From contig JAYZDP010000201.1 of assembly GCA_036337765.1 (NCBI GenBank), positions 1 to 46,723 of the forward strand: a stretch of 46,723 bases of DNA. Direction: 5' to 3'. This document shows, one piece after another, positions 17,854 to 26,108 of this stretch; position 1 is the first letter of the stretch, and every line of letters begins with the position of its first letter. The notes below the pieces were generated by a model, which did not search any database, was not told the DNA's origin, and was given only the letters and a program-made list of their open reading frames with translations. Source of the stretch: JAYZDP01 sp036337765. GTDB taxonomy: Bacteria > Acidobacteriota > Thermoanaerobaculia > Multivoradales > Multivoraceae. A program made the position numbers and the translations under genes.

Positions 17854-17929
17854 AGCGGAGTGGCTTTCTTTTGACGATCTAAAGGAACTGACACACCCTC
17901 TCCTTCAGACAGACTAGAGGAGTGGGTCA

Positions 17930-18049
17930 ATGGCAACATCGAAAGAACGAGCCGAGTTCCTGCAAGGCACCTTGGAGATGCTCGTTCTCCGCGCCCTCGC
18001 TCTCGAGCCGATGCACGGCTGGGGACTGGCACAGCGCTCTAGTCCTTGA
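17930..18049 (+). pseudogene. PadR-family transcriptional regulator, 5' remnant only
   Basis: ATG 17930, eight bases after a GAGGAG ribosome site, opens a 39-residue frame: MATSKERAEFLQGTLEMLVL, then RALALEPMHGWGLAQR, then SSP and a stop. The LQGTLxxLxLxAL...PMHGxGxAQR pattern is the first half of the winged-helix domain of PadR regulators. The remaining roughly 65-70 residues, including the recognition wing and the SLYPALxRLE segment, are missing. The break falls near 18037, just before the sequence AGTCCTTGACA that also occurs upstream of amt2. In related bacteria such PadR genes head operons with large ABC permeases; none is present here. This looks like a gene cut by a rearrangement that brought in the nitrogen cluster. 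Confidence 0.75.
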
Positions 18050-18104
18050 CAGCGTGGTATACCGGTACTGTCCTTGTTCACCATCACGAGGGGGGCCGCG
18101 GGTC

Positions 18105-19430
18105 ATGAGCCGATGTAGCAGTCTGCTCGGAGCATTGTTTCTGTTGCTGTGTCTTTCGCTGACGGCACCGGCTCTCGGACAGGACAGCGGCCAGACCGAC
18201 ACCGGAGACACCGCCTGGATCCTGACCAGCTCGGCACTGGTGCTGCTGATGACTCCCGGGCTCGCCTTCTTCTACGGCGGCTTGGTGCGCCGCAAGAACG
18301 TCCTCTCGGTTCTCATGCAGTGCTTTGTCTGTATGTGCCTGATGACCGTTCTCTGGGTCACCGTCGGATTCAGCCTCGCGTTCGGCAGCGACATCCTCGG
18401 GGGTGTGGTCGGCGGCTTCGACTATCTCTTCCTACGCAACGTCGGCTTCGAGCCGTGGCCGGGAACCGCGATTCCGGCTCAGCTCTTCATGATCTTTCAG
18501 GGGATGTTTGCCGTCATCACTCCCGCCCTGATGATCGGCGCCTGCGCGGAGCGTATGAAGTTCAGCGCCATCTGCTGGTTCTGTGGACTTTGGCTGATCT
18601 TCGTCTACTCTCCCGTCTGCCATTGGGTGTGGGGTGGTGCCTCCGGCTTCTGGGGACTCGGGGAGGAGGGGGCTCTCGATTTTGCCGGCGGCACGGTAGT
18701 CCACATCAACGCCGGAGTCGGAGCTCTGGTGGCGGCTCTGCTGCTCGGCAAACGGCTCGGGCATCCTGATTCGCCCTCGCCACCTCACAACCTGCCGTTC
18801 GCCGTCCTTGGCGCCGGCCTGCTGTGGTTCGGTTGGTTCGGCTTCAACGGTGGTAGCGCAGTCGCCTCCAACGGGTCGGCCGTCAACGCCTTCATCGTGA
18901 CGCACGTGGCGACCGCAACGGCTGGGCTGACGTGGGCGATTCTCGATCGACTCTTAATCAAAAAGGCGACGGTGCTCGGCGTCATCACTGGGGTGGTCGC
19001 CGGCCTGGTTGCCATCACTCCGGCCTCGGGCTCGGTGAATGCCATGGGAGCTCTCGGCGTCGGCGCCGGCGCTAGTTTGGTGGCCCACTTCGCGGTCAAC
19101 GTGGTCAAGCCGAAGCTCGGCTATGACGACGCTCTGGATGTGTTCGGAGTGCACGGCGTAGCCGGCATCTGGGGCGCGATCGCCGCCGGCCTCTGGGCCA
19201 CTTCGTGGGTACCGGGAAACGACACCAACGGTCTCTTCTACGGCAACCCCGGCCAGGTTCTGATCCAGATCAAGGCGGTCGTCTACACCCTGGTGTGGTC
19301 CGGCGGGATCTCGTTCATCCTGCTCAAGCTGGTCGACATGACCGTGGGTCTGCGGGTCGTCGATCACGAGGAGAAGGTCGGTCTCGATCTGACCGATCAC
19401 CGCGAATCGGCGTACACGCAGCTGGACTAG
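18105..19430 (+). CDS. amt: Ammonium transporter Amt (copy 1)
   Basis: A 441-residue Amt/MEP/Rh channel with a cleavable signal (MSRCSSLLGALFLLLCLSLT, then ending near ALGQDS) and about eleven transmembrane helices. The channel residues are in place: ALDFAGGTVVHIN holds the Asp160 and His168 equivalents of E. coli AmtB, and DVFGVHGVAGIWG holds the His318 equivalent. ATG 18105 is chosen over the longer frame because a GAGGGGGG site precedes it and the signal peptide begins there. It conducts ammonium into the cytoplasm. A close paralogue lies at 33127-34461 on the other strand. A hairpin overlaps its stop codon, so it is probably transcribed separately from the sigma-54 operon downstream. Confidence 0.95.
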   Translation: MSRCSSLLGALFLLLCLSLTAPALGQDSGQTDTGDTAWILTSSALVLLMTPGLAFFYGGLVRRKNVLSVLMQCFVCMCLMTVLWVTVGFSLAFGSDILGGVVGGFDYLFLRNVGFEPWPGTAIPAQLFMIFQGMFAVITPALMIGACAERMKFSAICWFCGLWLIFVYSPVCHWVWGGASGFWGLGEEGALDFAGGTVVHINAGVGALVAALLLGKRLGHPDSPSPPHNLPFAVLGAGLLWFGWFGFNGGSAVASNGSAVNAFIVTHVATATAGLTWAILDRLLIKKATVLGVITGVVAGLVAITPASGSVNAMGALGVGAGASLVAHFAVNVVKPKLGYDDALDVFGVHGVAGIWGAIAAGLWATSWVPGNDTNGLFYGNPGQVLIQIKAVVYTLVWSGGISFILLKLVDMTVGLRVVDHEEKVGLDLTDHRESAYTQLD

Positions 19431-19453
19431 GATTCTGCGCAGCAGAATCCTAG
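19427..19453 (+). terminator. Perfect hairpin at the end of amt1
   Basis: CTAGGATTCTGC and GCAGAATCCTAG form a 12-bp perfect stem with a GCA loop; the amt1 stop codon lies inside the left arm. No T-run follows, so it may be a Rho-type or processing hairpin rather than a strict intrinsic terminator. Confidence 0.65.
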
Positions 19454-19747
19454 AGAGGCGGGATTGGCCAAAGCGCGCCAGCCGCTAGGTCTTCCGGCCG
19501 TCTGCGGCCGACGTCGGCGGGTTATGAAGCGCTAGATTCGCTCGGGGCCGACTTGTTCACAGTCGGATCGGCCGATCCGTGGGGTGCAGATCCTCGCAGG
19601 TGACACTACATTTTTGTCTCGAGAAGCCCTCTGTTCCTACATTTTTCTCCTCTTTCTGCGAGAGCCCGCTCCGCGAACCGCAGCCAAATTGCTCCTATCC
19701 GGTTCGTTTCAAGGGTGTTACGACACTTGTCCCGGCAAACGGAAACC
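19454..19747. other. Non-coding region between amt1 and the urea operon promoter
   Basis: No gene is supported here. The stretch is more AT-rich in places than its surroundings. It contains the palindrome at 19564, two copies of CTACATTTTT starting at 19606 and 19637 (31 bp apart, about three helical turns), and a short inverted repeat GTGTTACGACAC at 19715-19726 just upstream of the promoter. It most likely serves as the control region of the porin-urt-ure operon. Confidence 0.5.
19564..19579. promoter_or_regulatory. 16-bp perfect palindrome, possible enhancer/operator
   Basis: CGGATCGGCCGATCCG is fully self-complementary. It lies about 170 bp upstream of the sigma-54 promoter, the distance at which activators of that sigma factor usually bind. 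It does not match the NtrC consensus I know, so the binding protein is unknown. Confidence 0.4.
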
Positions 19748-19763
19748 TGGCACCAAGGTTGCT
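19748..19763 (+). promoter_or_regulatory. Sigma-54 (-24/-12) promoter of the porin-urt-ure operon
   Basis: TGGCAC-CAAGG-TTGCT matches the sigma-54 consensus TGGCAC-N5-TTGC(A/T) at every defined position, with GG and GC separated by the required 10 bases. It is on the coding strand of the operon. Transcription would begin near 19773-19775, about 88 bases before the porin ATG. Sigma-54 control of urea and ammonium uptake through NtrC-type activators is well known, which makes the match meaningful. An activator gene is not in the window. Confidence 0.82.
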
Positions 19764-19861
19764 CCGTCATACCGTACGGGCAGTGGAAGCCAGGGACTAC
19801 CGGGCAGGTCACTCCGGGTAGCAGAACCAAGAACCCATCAACTATTAGGACAACAAACCCG

Positions 19862-21040
19862 ATGAAAAACAAGATGACTCGCTTGGGACGAACGGTCTCG
19901 TACGTACTGTTGGCCCTCCTCTGCAGCGTCTCTCTGGCCGCACAAGATTCTGCCGACGCCGACGAGGACCGCTGGGTCAAGGTCGGGGCTGGCATCCGGG
20001 CCGGATTCGGCAGCGTCGAAGACGGCGCGCCCAGCGGCAAAGATCGTTCGAAAGATTGGAAGCTCGAGAGCGTGCGTCTCTACGCCAACGGTCAGCTGAA
20101 CAAGAAGTTCGGATTCACGTTCAACACCGAATGCGAAGGCTGTGTGTTCGGCCAGGACGCCAACGACCCTGTCGGTGCGAAGGGCGACATCGTGGTTCTG
20201 GACGCCATCCTCCGCTTGGAGTTCTCGAAGCAGTTCAACATCTGGGTCGGCCGCATGCTGACCCCGGCAGATCGGATCGAACTGAATGGCCCCTACTACG
20301 GTCTGACCTGGAATCAATTCACCGTGCCGCTGCTGCCCTCCGACCAGCTCGGTCAGGCCGGGTTGTTGGGACGTGACGATGGCATGACCATCTGGGGCGC
20401 CGGCGGCAAGCTGCAATACGCAGTGGGTCTCTTCGATGGCGTCGATGGTGGCCCGAATCAAGACGACAACATGCTCTTCGCCGGCCGCGTCGCATACAAC
20501 TTCCTGAACATGGAGAGCAATCCCGGCTACTACACCTCCAGCACCTACTTCGGTACTGCCGGCGACATCTTCACCGTAGGTCTCTCTTACCAGTCTCAGG
20601 CGGACGGGACCGGGACGGCGACCAGTCCGGGTGACTTCAACGCGGTCATCGCCGATGTGTTGTACGAAGAGGCCCTTGCGGGGGGAGCGGCCTTCACTGT
20701 CGAGGCCGAGTACAAGGTCTTCGATTCCGAACTGACCGCGGAAGCCCTCGCCGGTCAAAACTGCTTCTGTCTCTTCGACGGCGATGCCTACTTCGTATCC
20801 GTCGCCTATCTGTTCGGCGAGGCTGTGGGGCCGGGACAGTTCCAGCCGTACGTCCGCCGGACCGAGAACACGCCGGAGTTAGGCCTAGACAGCGACCTCA
20901 TCGAGGTGGGGCTCAACTACGTCATCGACGGTCACAACCTGAGGCTGAACGTCAACTACACCGACGGAGACGCCAACCTGACGGGCGCCGCGGGTCGGGA
21001 CGCCAACGCGGTGTCCTTCGGCGTCCAGATACAGATGTAG
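19862..21040 (+). CDS. Outer-membrane porin of the urea operon (FmdC-like role)
   Basis: A 392-residue beta-barrel protein. The signal peptide is MKNKMTRLGRTVSYVLLALL with cleavage near SLAAQ. The mature part alternates hydrophobic and polar residues, has aromatic strand ends (KFGFTFNTE, FNIWVGRML, LNYVIDGHNLRLNVNY), and resembles the phosphate-selective porin O/P class. It ends in a strand finishing VSFGVQIQM, although Met replaces the usual terminal Phe. It is the first gene after the sigma-54 promoter and 52 bases before urtA. In Methylophilus, FmdC is a porin for short amides and urea next to an ABC importer, so a urea or amide pore is the likely role; that is inference from context. A two-Cys segment (CEGC) near residue 98 is a small oddity. 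Confidence 0.8.
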   Translation: MKNKMTRLGRTVSYVLLALLCSVSLAAQDSADADEDRWVKVGAGIRAGFGSVEDGAPSGKDRSKDWKLESVRLYANGQLNKKFGFTFNTECEGCVFGQDANDPVGAKGDIVVLDAILRLEFSKQFNIWVGRMLTPADRIELNGPYYGLTWNQFTVPLLPSDQLGQAGLLGRDDGMTIWGAGGKLQYAVGLFDGVDGGPNQDDNMLFAGRVAYNFLNMESNPGYYTSSTYFGTAGDIFTVGLSYQSQADGTGTATSPGDFNAVIADVLYEEALAGGAAFTVEAEYKVFDSELTAEALAGQNCFCLFDGDAYFVSVAYLFGEAVGPGQFQPYVRRTENTPELGLDSDLIEVGLNYVIDGHNLRLNVNYTDGDANLTGAAGRDANAVSFGVQIQM

Positions 21041-21092
21041 CGACCATCGGGTTCGCAACCAAAAACCACCACATCCCAATAAGGGGGACCTC

Positions 21093-22376
21093 ATGACTCT
21101 CACTAAACGATCTGTCTTCTGCCTACTGGCGGGAATTCTCTGCACCTTCAGCACTCAGGCCGCCGAGACCATCAAGGTCGGCGTTCTGCACTGGCTTTCC
21201 GGCACCATGGCCATCAGCGAAACCTCGCTCAAGGACACTGTGCTGATGATGATCGAGGAGCAGAACAAAGCAGGTGGCCTGCTCGGTAAACAACTGGAAG
21301 CCGTAGTCGTCGACCCGGCTTCCGATTGGCCTCTGTTCGCCGAAAAGGCCAGGGAGCTGATCCAGCGCCAGCGCGTCGACGTCACCTTCGGCTGCTGGAC
21401 CTCCGTGTCTCGGAAATCTGTTCTGCCGGTGTTCGAGGAGCTGAACAGCCTGCTCTTCTACCCGGTGCAGTACGAAGGCGAGGAATCCTCGAAGAACGTC
21501 TTCTACACCGGCGCGGCGCCGAATCAACAGGCGATACCGGCCGTCGACTATCTGATGAACGAGGTGGGCGTCACTCGCTGGGTCCTGGAAGGCACCGACT
21601 ACGTCTATCCCCGCACCACCAACAAGATCCTGGAGGCGTATCTCAAAGCCAAGGGTGTGGCCGACGCGGATCTCCGCATCAATTACACGCCCTTCGGCCA
21701 TTCCGACTGGCAGTCCATCGTCTCGGAGATCAAGAGCTTCGGGTCCGCGGGTAAGAAGACCGCCGTGGTATCCACCATCAACGGCGACGCCAACGTGCCG
21801 TTCTACAAAGAGCTGGGAAACCAGGGCGTGTCGGCCGAAGACATCCCGGTGGTTGCTTTCTCCGTCGGCGAGGAAGAACTGTCCGGCATCGACACCGGTC
21901 CGTTGGTGGGGCACCTGGCAGCCTGGAACTACTTCATGAGCGTGGATGCCGAGATCAACGATGACTTCATCGACTCCTGGCTCGACTTCATCGGCGACGA
22001 CGATCGCGTCACCAACGATCCGATGGAGGCCCACTACATCGGCTTCAAGATGTGGGTCGAAGCAGTGAAGAAGGCCGGTAGCACCGATGCCGATGCAATT
22101 CAGGAAGCGATCATCGGAGTGTCGGTGCCGAACCTTTCGGGGGGCATGTCCACCATGCTGCCCAACCACCACATCACCAAGCCGGTGCTGATCGGCGAGA
22201 TCCAGGATGACGGCCAGTTCGACATCGTCTGGCAAACCCGCGGTACCGTAGCTGGCGATGCGTGGTCCGACTTTCTCCCAGGATCTCGCGACATCATTGC
22301 CGACTGGCGTGCACCCCTATCGTGCGGCAACTACAATTCGAAAACGGAAACCTGCTCGGGGCAGAACTACGAGTAG
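21093..22376 (+). CDS. urtA: Urea ABC transporter substrate-binding protein UrtA
   Basis: This is a 427-residue periplasmic binding protein of the UrtA/FmdD type. The signal peptide ends near TQAAE. The mature protein begins TIKVGVLHWLSGTMAISE, a hallmark of UrtA, and continues with GCWTSVSRKSVLPVFEE and FYPVQYEGEE, which match the urea/short-amide binding family. It captures urea and delivers it to UrtBC. An AAGGGGGA site precedes ATG 21093. The gene is followed by a strong hairpin before urtB, suggesting it is made in excess over the permease, as is usual for binding proteins. Confidence 0.95.
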   Translation: MTLTKRSVFCLLAGILCTFSTQAAETIKVGVLHWLSGTMAISETSLKDTVLMMIEEQNKAGGLLGKQLEAVVVDPASDWPLFAEKARELIQRQRVDVTFGCWTSVSRKSVLPVFEELNSLLFYPVQYEGEESSKNVFYTGAAPNQQAIPAVDYLMNEVGVTRWVLEGTDYVYPRTTNKILEAYLKAKGVADADLRINYTPFGHSDWQSIVSEIKSFGSAGKKTAVVSTINGDANVPFYKELGNQGVSAEDIPVVAFSVGEEELSGIDTGPLVGHLAAWNYFMSVDAEINDDFIDSWLDFIGDDDRVTNDPMEAHYIGFKMWVEAVKKAGSTDADAIQEAIIGVSVPNLSGGMSTMLPNHHITKPVLIGEIQDDGQFDIVWQTRGTVAGDAWSDFLPGSRDIIADWRAPLSCGNYNSKTETCSGQNYE

Positions 22377-22424
22377 GAAGGAGGATGGAGACGATTACGT
22401 TCCTGTGGGACGTACGGGTGGTCT

Positions 22425-22467
22425 CCCGCCTGCCGGCCCTGTGTCGGGGTAGGTTCCGGTAGGCGGG
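22425..22467 (+). other. Intercistronic hairpin between urtA and urtB
   Basis: CCCGCCTGCCGG (22425-22436) pairs with CCGGTAGGCGGG (22456-22467) over 12 bp with a single G-U pair and a 19-base loop. It could protect the urtA message 3' end or partly terminate transcription, lowering permease expression. No T-run follows. Confidence 0.6.
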
Positions 22468-22483
22468 TCTCCCAGCCTCGGCC

Positions 22484-24127
22484 ATGCAGGTTCTATCGAC
22501 ACGATTCGCCGAGAAGCGATGCCGCTCTCGACGCCTGGCAACGCGGGTGTCCGCGACTTTGCTTTTCGCGGCCCTCGCCGTTGCGGCGGCGGAGGGCGAC
22601 GACTTTGCCCAAACGGTAGCGCGGCTCGACACCCGTGACTACGACGAGAAGGCCTCCGTCGCCATCGAGCTAGTCGCGATGCGCCACGACCGCGCCGGTG
22701 TCGTTTTGAGCGCGCTCATGGACGGTCAGCTCTACCGCCACAAGGATTCCGACCAGATCGTCATCGCCACGAAGGCCGACCGGGGCTTTGACCTCCTGGA
22801 CGCTCTGACCGGCGAGGACCTCGGTCACGTCGGCCGCCGGGACGTCGCCAAGATCGGCGTGAACAATGCTCTGCGCGGCACCCTGCGCGGGCTGATCGCT
22901 CAGCTGGAGCTCAACGATCCTGATGTCGACGCCAGAGTGGCGGCTATCGAAGCCGTGGGTATCTCCGGTGACGAGTCGATGGCAGAGGCACTGCGGAGCC
23001 TGCGCGACACCGAGCCCCTCGATGAGGTCGTCGCCGCCATCGATACCGCGCTGGCGCTGCTCGACCTCGACAGCTCCGACCCATCGTCGGTACTCGCTGC
23101 GATCGCCTTCCTGGACTCTGATCTCTCGGCCCACGTCCGCACCAAGCTCACCGGCCTGATTGCCGAGTCGGACAACGAGGATGTGCGGCAGTCCGCGCGC
23201 CAGGCCATCGCGAGCATCGAAGCACGCGCCCGCCGCTTCGAGTTCGTAGAGCATGTTCTTTTCGGCCTGAGCCTCGGCTCCGTCCTGGTTCTGGCCGCCA
23301 TCGGGCTGGCCATCACCTTCGGTGTCATGGGTGTCATCAACATGGCCCACGGAGAGCTGATCATGCTGGGCGCCTACACCACCTACACCGTCCAGTCGAT
23401 CTTCCCGCGGGCGATCGAAGTCTCCCTGTTCGTCGCCGTGCCCTCCGCCTTCCTGGTCTCGGGCCTCGTCGGCATCGGCATCGAGCGCAGCATCATCCGC
23501 TTCCTCTACGGTCGGCCGCTGGAAACTCTGCTGGCCACGTTCGGCGTCAGCCTCCTCCTGCGCCAGTCCGTACGCAGCATCTATTCACCTCTCAACCGTT
23601 CCGTGACCACGCCCGAATGGATGAGCGGTCTACTCGAGATCGCCGACGGACTCTCCATCACCTACAATCGCCTCTACATCTTCTTCTTCGCGCTGATCGT
23701 CTTTGCCGGTCTTCATCTCCTGCTGCGGAAGACCCGACTGGGCCTGCATATGCGGGCGGTCACCCAGGACCGCGAGACAGCGCGCGCCATGGGCATCCGC
23801 ACCGGCCGGGTCGACGCTCTGACCTTCGGCCTGGGCTCAGGGATCGCCGGCGTCGCCGGGGTAGCACTCTCCCAGCTGACCAACGTCGGCCCCAACCTCG
23901 GCCAGTCCTACATCGTCGACTCGTTCCTGGTGGTCGTCTTCGGCGGGGTTGGCAACCTGTGGGGCACGCTCGTGAGTGGCCTCAGCCTGGGAGTCGCGAA
24001 CAAGTTCCTCGAACCCGTCGTCGGCGCGGTGCTCGGCAAGATCATGGTCCTCGTCTTCATCATAGTGTTCATCCAGCACCGACCTCGCGGAATGTTCCCG
24101 CGACGCGGCCGAGCGGCCGAGGCTTAG
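22484..24127 (+). CDS. urtB: Urea ABC transporter permease UrtB
   Basis: A 547-residue permease. A signal-like N-terminus is followed by a soluble helical region, residues about 35-250, with alternating Leu/Ala helices typical of the extended UrtB branch. The LivH-type membrane domain runs from about 255 (FGLSLGSVLVLAAIGLAITF, then NMAHGELIMLGAY) and has the ABC-coupling region RETARAMGIRTGRVDA. It forms the urea channel with UrtC. The extra N-terminal domain is usual for UrtB and not for LivH, which supports the urea assignment. It starts at ATG 22484 and ends six bases before urtC. Confidence 0.94.
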   Translation: MQVLSTRFAEKRCRSRRLATRVSATLLFAALAVAAAEGDDFAQTVARLDTRDYDEKASVAIELVAMRHDRAGVVLSALMDGQLYRHKDSDQIVIATKADRGFDLLDALTGEDLGHVGRRDVAKIGVNNALRGTLRGLIAQLELNDPDVDARVAAIEAVGISGDESMAEALRSLRDTEPLDEVVAAIDTALALLDLDSSDPSSVLAAIAFLDSDLSAHVRTKLTGLIAESDNEDVRQSARQAIASIEARARRFEFVEHVLFGLSLGSVLVLAAIGLAITFGVMGVINMAHGELIMLGAYTTYTVQSIFPRAIEVSLFVAVPSAFLVSGLVGIGIERSIIRFLYGRPLETLLATFGVSLLLRQSVRSIYSPLNRSVTTPEWMSGLLEIADGLSITYNRLYIFFFALIVFAGLHLLLRKTRLGLHMRAVTQDRETARAMGIRTGRVDALTFGLGSGIAGVAGVALSQLTNVGPNLGQSYIVDSFLVVVFGGVGNLWGTLVSGLSLGVANKFLEPVVGAVLGKIMVLVFIIVFIQHRPRGMFPRRGRAAEA

Positions 24128-24133
24128 GGCGCC

Positions 24134-25288
24134 TTGTTCAAATGGGTTCGCACCGACCTCGGCGGGAACATCTTGCTGGGCATGCTGCTGCTGGCGAGCA
24201 TCATCGTCCCCGTATGCAACCTCTGGGTCGCCGAAGACTCGTTCTTCTCCATCACCACCTATACCGTCACGCTGCTCGGCAAGTATCTGTGCTACGCCCT
24301 GCTGGCCATGGCGCTTGATCTGGCATGGGGCTACTGCGGGATCCTGAGCCTGGGCCACGGGGCGTTCTTCGCCCTGGGAGGGTACGCCATCGGCATGTAT
24401 CTCATGCGCCAGATCGGTGCCCGCGGGGTCTACGGCAATCCCGAGCTCCCAGACTTCATGGTGTTCCTCGACTGGGACGCACTGCCTTGGTACTGGGTTG
24501 GCTTCGACTCGTTCTGGTTTGCCGCGCTCATGGCGTTGCTCATTCCTGGACTGCTGGCATTCGTCTTCGGCTACTTCGCCTTCAGATCCAGGGTCACCGG
24601 CGTGTATCTGTCGATCATGACCCAGGCGCTCACCTACGCGCTGATGCTGGCGTTCTTTCGCAACGAGATGGGCTTTGGTGGCAACAATGGACTGACCGAC
24701 TTCAAAGAGCTGCTGGGCGCCAACCTGCAGTCCGATGTCACGCGAGTGGTGCTGTTTCTGACCTCCGCGCTGACGCTCGCCTGCGGATACATCGGCTGTC
24801 GCAGCATCGTGCGGTCGAAACTGGGTCGGGTCGTCACGGCGGTGCGGGACGCGGAAGACCGCACGCGCTTCCTCGGCTATCGGGTCGAGCACTTCAAGCT
24901 CTGGATCTTCACGGTCTCGGCCATGATCGCCGGCATTGCCGGCGCCCTCTACGTGCCCCAGATCGGCATCATCAACCCGAGTGAGTTTCAGCCCCTGAAC
25001 TCGATCGAGCTGGTGGTGTGGGTCGCCGTCGGCGGTCGTGAGTCACTGTTCGGTGCAGCGCTGGGTGCGGTATTGGTGAACTATGCCAAGACCACGCTCA
25101 CAGCCGCCCTACCCGAAGTCTGGCTCTTCGCTCTGGGTACACTGTTCATCGTCGTCACCATCTGGATGCCCAAAGGTATCGTCGGGCTGTTGCGCAGATG
25201 GCAGGAGCGGCGAAGCGGTGACTCCCAACTCCCCGCCACACCCGAGTCCGACCCACCGAGCTCGAAAGAGGGCACCGCCCGTGCCTGA
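24134..25288 (+). CDS. urtC: Urea ABC transporter permease UrtC
   Basis: A 384-residue LivM-type membrane protein with about nine helices. It has GYCGILSLGHGAFFALGGYA near the start, FGGNNGLTDF in the middle, and AEDRTRFLGYRVEHFKLWIF as the coupling loop. A start codon TTG at 24134 is used; no in-frame ATG or GTG fits the conserved N-terminus better, and the ribosome site (AGGG) is weak, so coupling from urtB is likely. It overlaps urtD by eight bases. The role is second permease subunit of the urea importer. Confidence 0.93.
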   Translation: MFKWVRTDLGGNILLGMLLLASIIVPVCNLWVAEDSFFSITTYTVTLLGKYLCYALLAMALDLAWGYCGILSLGHGAFFALGGYAIGMYLMRQIGARGVYGNPELPDFMVFLDWDALPWYWVGFDSFWFAALMALLIPGLLAFVFGYFAFRSRVTGVYLSIMTQALTYALMLAFFRNEMGFGGNNGLTDFKELLGANLQSDVTRVVLFLTSALTLACGYIGCRSIVRSKLGRVVTAVRDAEDRTRFLGYRVEHFKLWIFTVSAMIAGIAGALYVPQIGIINPSEFQPLNSIELVVWVAVGGRESLFGAALGAVLVNYAKTTLTAALPEVWLFALGTLFIVVTIWMPKGIVGLLRRWQERRSGDSQLPATPESDPPSSKEGTARA

Positions 25289-26108
25289 CAACCCGAGCTC
25301 GCAACGCCAGGCCCGAAGGCGGAACTTCAGAACGGCGCGGCCCGAGGTGGAAGAGCTGGTGGACTCCAGTAAGGGCATTCTTCTCTACTTGGAGAACATC
25401 TCGGTGAGCTTCGACGGCTTCCTCGCCCTCGACAGACTGACGATGTACGTGAACGTCGGAGAGCTGCGCTGCGTCATCGGCCCCAACGGCGCGGGCAAGA
25501 CCACCTTGATGGACGTGATCACCGGCAAGACGCGGCCGGACTCCGGGTCCGCTTTCTTCGGCCAGTTCATCGACCTGGCGACCTACAGCGAACCGGAGAT
25601 CGCCAGGCTGGGGATCGGGCGTAAGTTTCAGCGACCCACCGTTTTCGTCAACCACTCGGTGCACGAGAACCTGGAGCTCGCCATGGCTACCAACAAGTCG
25701 GTGTGGGCGAGCATCCACCGGCCACTCACAGGTGAAGAGCGCGATCGTATCGACGAAGTCATGGTCGCGATCGGTCTGTCCGAGTGCGCCTTTCATCAGG
25801 CCGGCACTCTCTCGCACGGGCAGAAGCAGTGGCTGGAGATCGGCATGCTGCTGATGCAGAATCCACTCATCCTGCTCGTGGACGAGCCCGTCGCAGGCAT
25901 GACACCTCAGGAAGTGGAACGGACGTCCCAGCTTCTGACATCTCTTGCCGGCGATCATTGCGTCATCGTGGTCGAGCACGACATGGACTTCGTCCGCTCC
26001 ATTGCCAGCACCGTGACCGTCCTGCACGAGGGATCGGTGCTGGCAGAAGGCTGCATCGACGAGGTGCAGCAAAACCCCGAGGTCATCGCGGTCTATCTGG
26101 GCGAATAG
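25281..26108 (+). CDS. urtD: Urea ABC transporter ATP-binding protein UrtD
   Basis: A 275-residue ABC ATPase of the LivG type. Walker A GPNGAGKTT is at residues 67-75, the signature is LSHGQKQWLEIG, and Walker B is LLVDEPVAGMT; the SHGQKQWLEIGM form is characteristic of UrtD. GTG 25281 is chosen (MPDNPSSQ); the open frame to 25083 lies inside urtC in another frame. About 35 basic residues precede the ABC domain, slightly longer than usual. It hydrolyses ATP on the cytoplasmic face together with UrtE. Confidence 0.94.
   Translation: MPDNPSSQRQARRRNFRTARPEVEELVDSSKGILLYLENISVSFDGFLALDRLTMYVNVGELRCVIGPNGAGKTTLMDVITGKTRPDSGSAFFGQFIDLATYSEPEIARLGIGRKFQRPTVFVNHSVHENLELAMATNKSVWASIHRPLTGEERDRIDEVMVAIGLSECAFHQAGTLSHGQKQWLEIGMLLMQNPLILLVDEPVAGMTPQEVERTSQLLTSLAGDHCVIVVEHDMDFVRSIASTVTVLHEGSVLAEGCIDEVQQNPEVIAVYLGE

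Noticed and set aside
18046..18071. Sigma-70 promoter for amt1 using TTGACA at 18046.
   Set aside because: No convincing -10 element at 16-18 bases; TATACC is only seven bases downstream. Left open rather than annotated.
19580..19861. A metabolite riboswitch (for example guanidine type) in the leader of the urea operon.
   Set aside because: I looked for conserved ykkC-class core sequences and did not find them. The predicted transcript leader is only about 88 bases.
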